Assembly: GCA_002898935.1 (NCBI GenBank)
Contig: BEII01000001.1
Location: forward strand, 1-27,788
Source of the DNA: a bacterium HR32
Lineage (GTDB): Bacteria; Sysuimicrobiota; Sysuimicrobiia; Sysuimicrobiales; Sysuimicrobiaceae
Length of the DNA stretch: 27,788 nucleotides
Direction: 5' to 3'
Part shown: positions 27,676 to 27,788 of the stretch, in pieces
How positions within the stretch are numbered: position 1 is the first letter of the stretch
Layout of the letters: each line of letters opens with the position of its first letter
Notes under the pieces: generated by a model
Told to the model about the DNA's origin: nothing
The model's database searches: none
The model's input: the letters and a program-made list of their open reading frames with translations, nothing else
Translations under genes and position numbers: made by a program

Positions 27676-27788
27676 TCAGTCGTCCCGGAACAGGCCCGCG
27701 GGCGGGGTGGGGGCCGACCGTCCCCGGCGGCGGGGCTTGGCCGCCCGCTCGCCGTTGTTCTTACGGGCCAAAAGCTCCCGCTTGGTCC
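27676..27788 (-). CDS. C-terminal fragment of an unrecognised basic protein
   Basis: Only the last 36 codons lie in the window: TKRELLARKNNGERAAKPRR, then further Arg/Pro residues, ending AGLFRDD and TGA (27678-27676). The tail is strongly basic and disordered-looking, as in DNA- or RNA-binding proteins. The frame is open to the window edge. The gene ends 8 nt before the -35 of the rpsF promoter. Its identity cannot be judged. Confidence 0.55.
   Translation of the reverse strand, partial: TKRELLARKNNGERAAKPRRRGRSAPTPPAGLFRDD

Noticed and set aside
1..27788. tRNA, rRNA, CRISPR arrays or insertion sequences
   Set aside because: No cloverleaf-like sequence, spaced direct repeats, transposase or terminal inverted repeats were recognised.

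Overview
This is a very GC-rich bacterial window (roughly 70% G+C by eye) with dense, mostly leftward operons. GTG starts and stop/start overlaps (GTGA, ATGA) are common. The right-hand block has the order rpsF-ssb-rpsR-DUF2232-rplI-lonC-dnaB, read on the minus strand. That order is typical of Bacillota and related deep Terrabacteria lineages. With the GC content and the LonC-type protease it suggests a high-GC, Bacillota-like or candidate-phylum bacterium, but I cannot name a species.

Region 1 (1-13989) is a myo-inositol uptake and catabolism locus. The long minus-strand operon starts at a sigma70-like promoter near 9050-9076 and reads iolD, iolA, a zinc dehydrogenase of the scyllo-inosose dehydrogenase type, a three-gene sugar ABC importer (ATPase, permease, binding protein), iolG, and a TIM-barrel isomerase/epimerase that runs off the left edge. 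The second minus-strand operon is iolB-iolC-iclR, and iolE is divergent to it. A DUF4143-type AAA ATPase on the plus strand (9152-10375) sits between the two operons and looks inserted. The standard route is nearly complete here: IolG oxidises inositol, IolE dehydrates, IolD hydrolyses the ring, IolB isomerises, IolC phosphorylates, and IolA oxidises the semialdehyde. An IolJ-type aldolase is not in the window. The zinc dehydrogenase gene is broken by an in-frame TGA at codon 36.

Region 2 (13990-20479) holds single genes and short units. They are an FMN riboswitch with ribU (riboflavin ECF transporter S component), then suhB-like inositol monophosphatase with an eIF2B-like/ribose-1,5-bisphosphate isomerase-like gene, a GNAT acetyltransferase, citrate synthase, a URO-D-like protein, a small secreted M23 peptidase, and a proline-rich exported protein.

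Region 3 (20510-27788) is the replication/ribosome block. DnaB helicase carries a 337-residue intein exactly inside its Walker A motif, and the intein's homing endonuclease looks decayed. Between dnaB and lonC is a roughly 250-bp gap with a cluster of DnaA-box-like TGTGG motifs. The rpsF operon has its own promoter and a structured leader. The C-terminus of an unrecognised basic protein lies at the right edge.

The most notable observations are the nonsense codon in an otherwise intact dehydrogenase, the two separate palindromic operator systems between iolD and the DUF4143 gene, the dnaB intein, and the DnaA-box-like cluster. I found no clear evidence of an entirely new multi-gene system.
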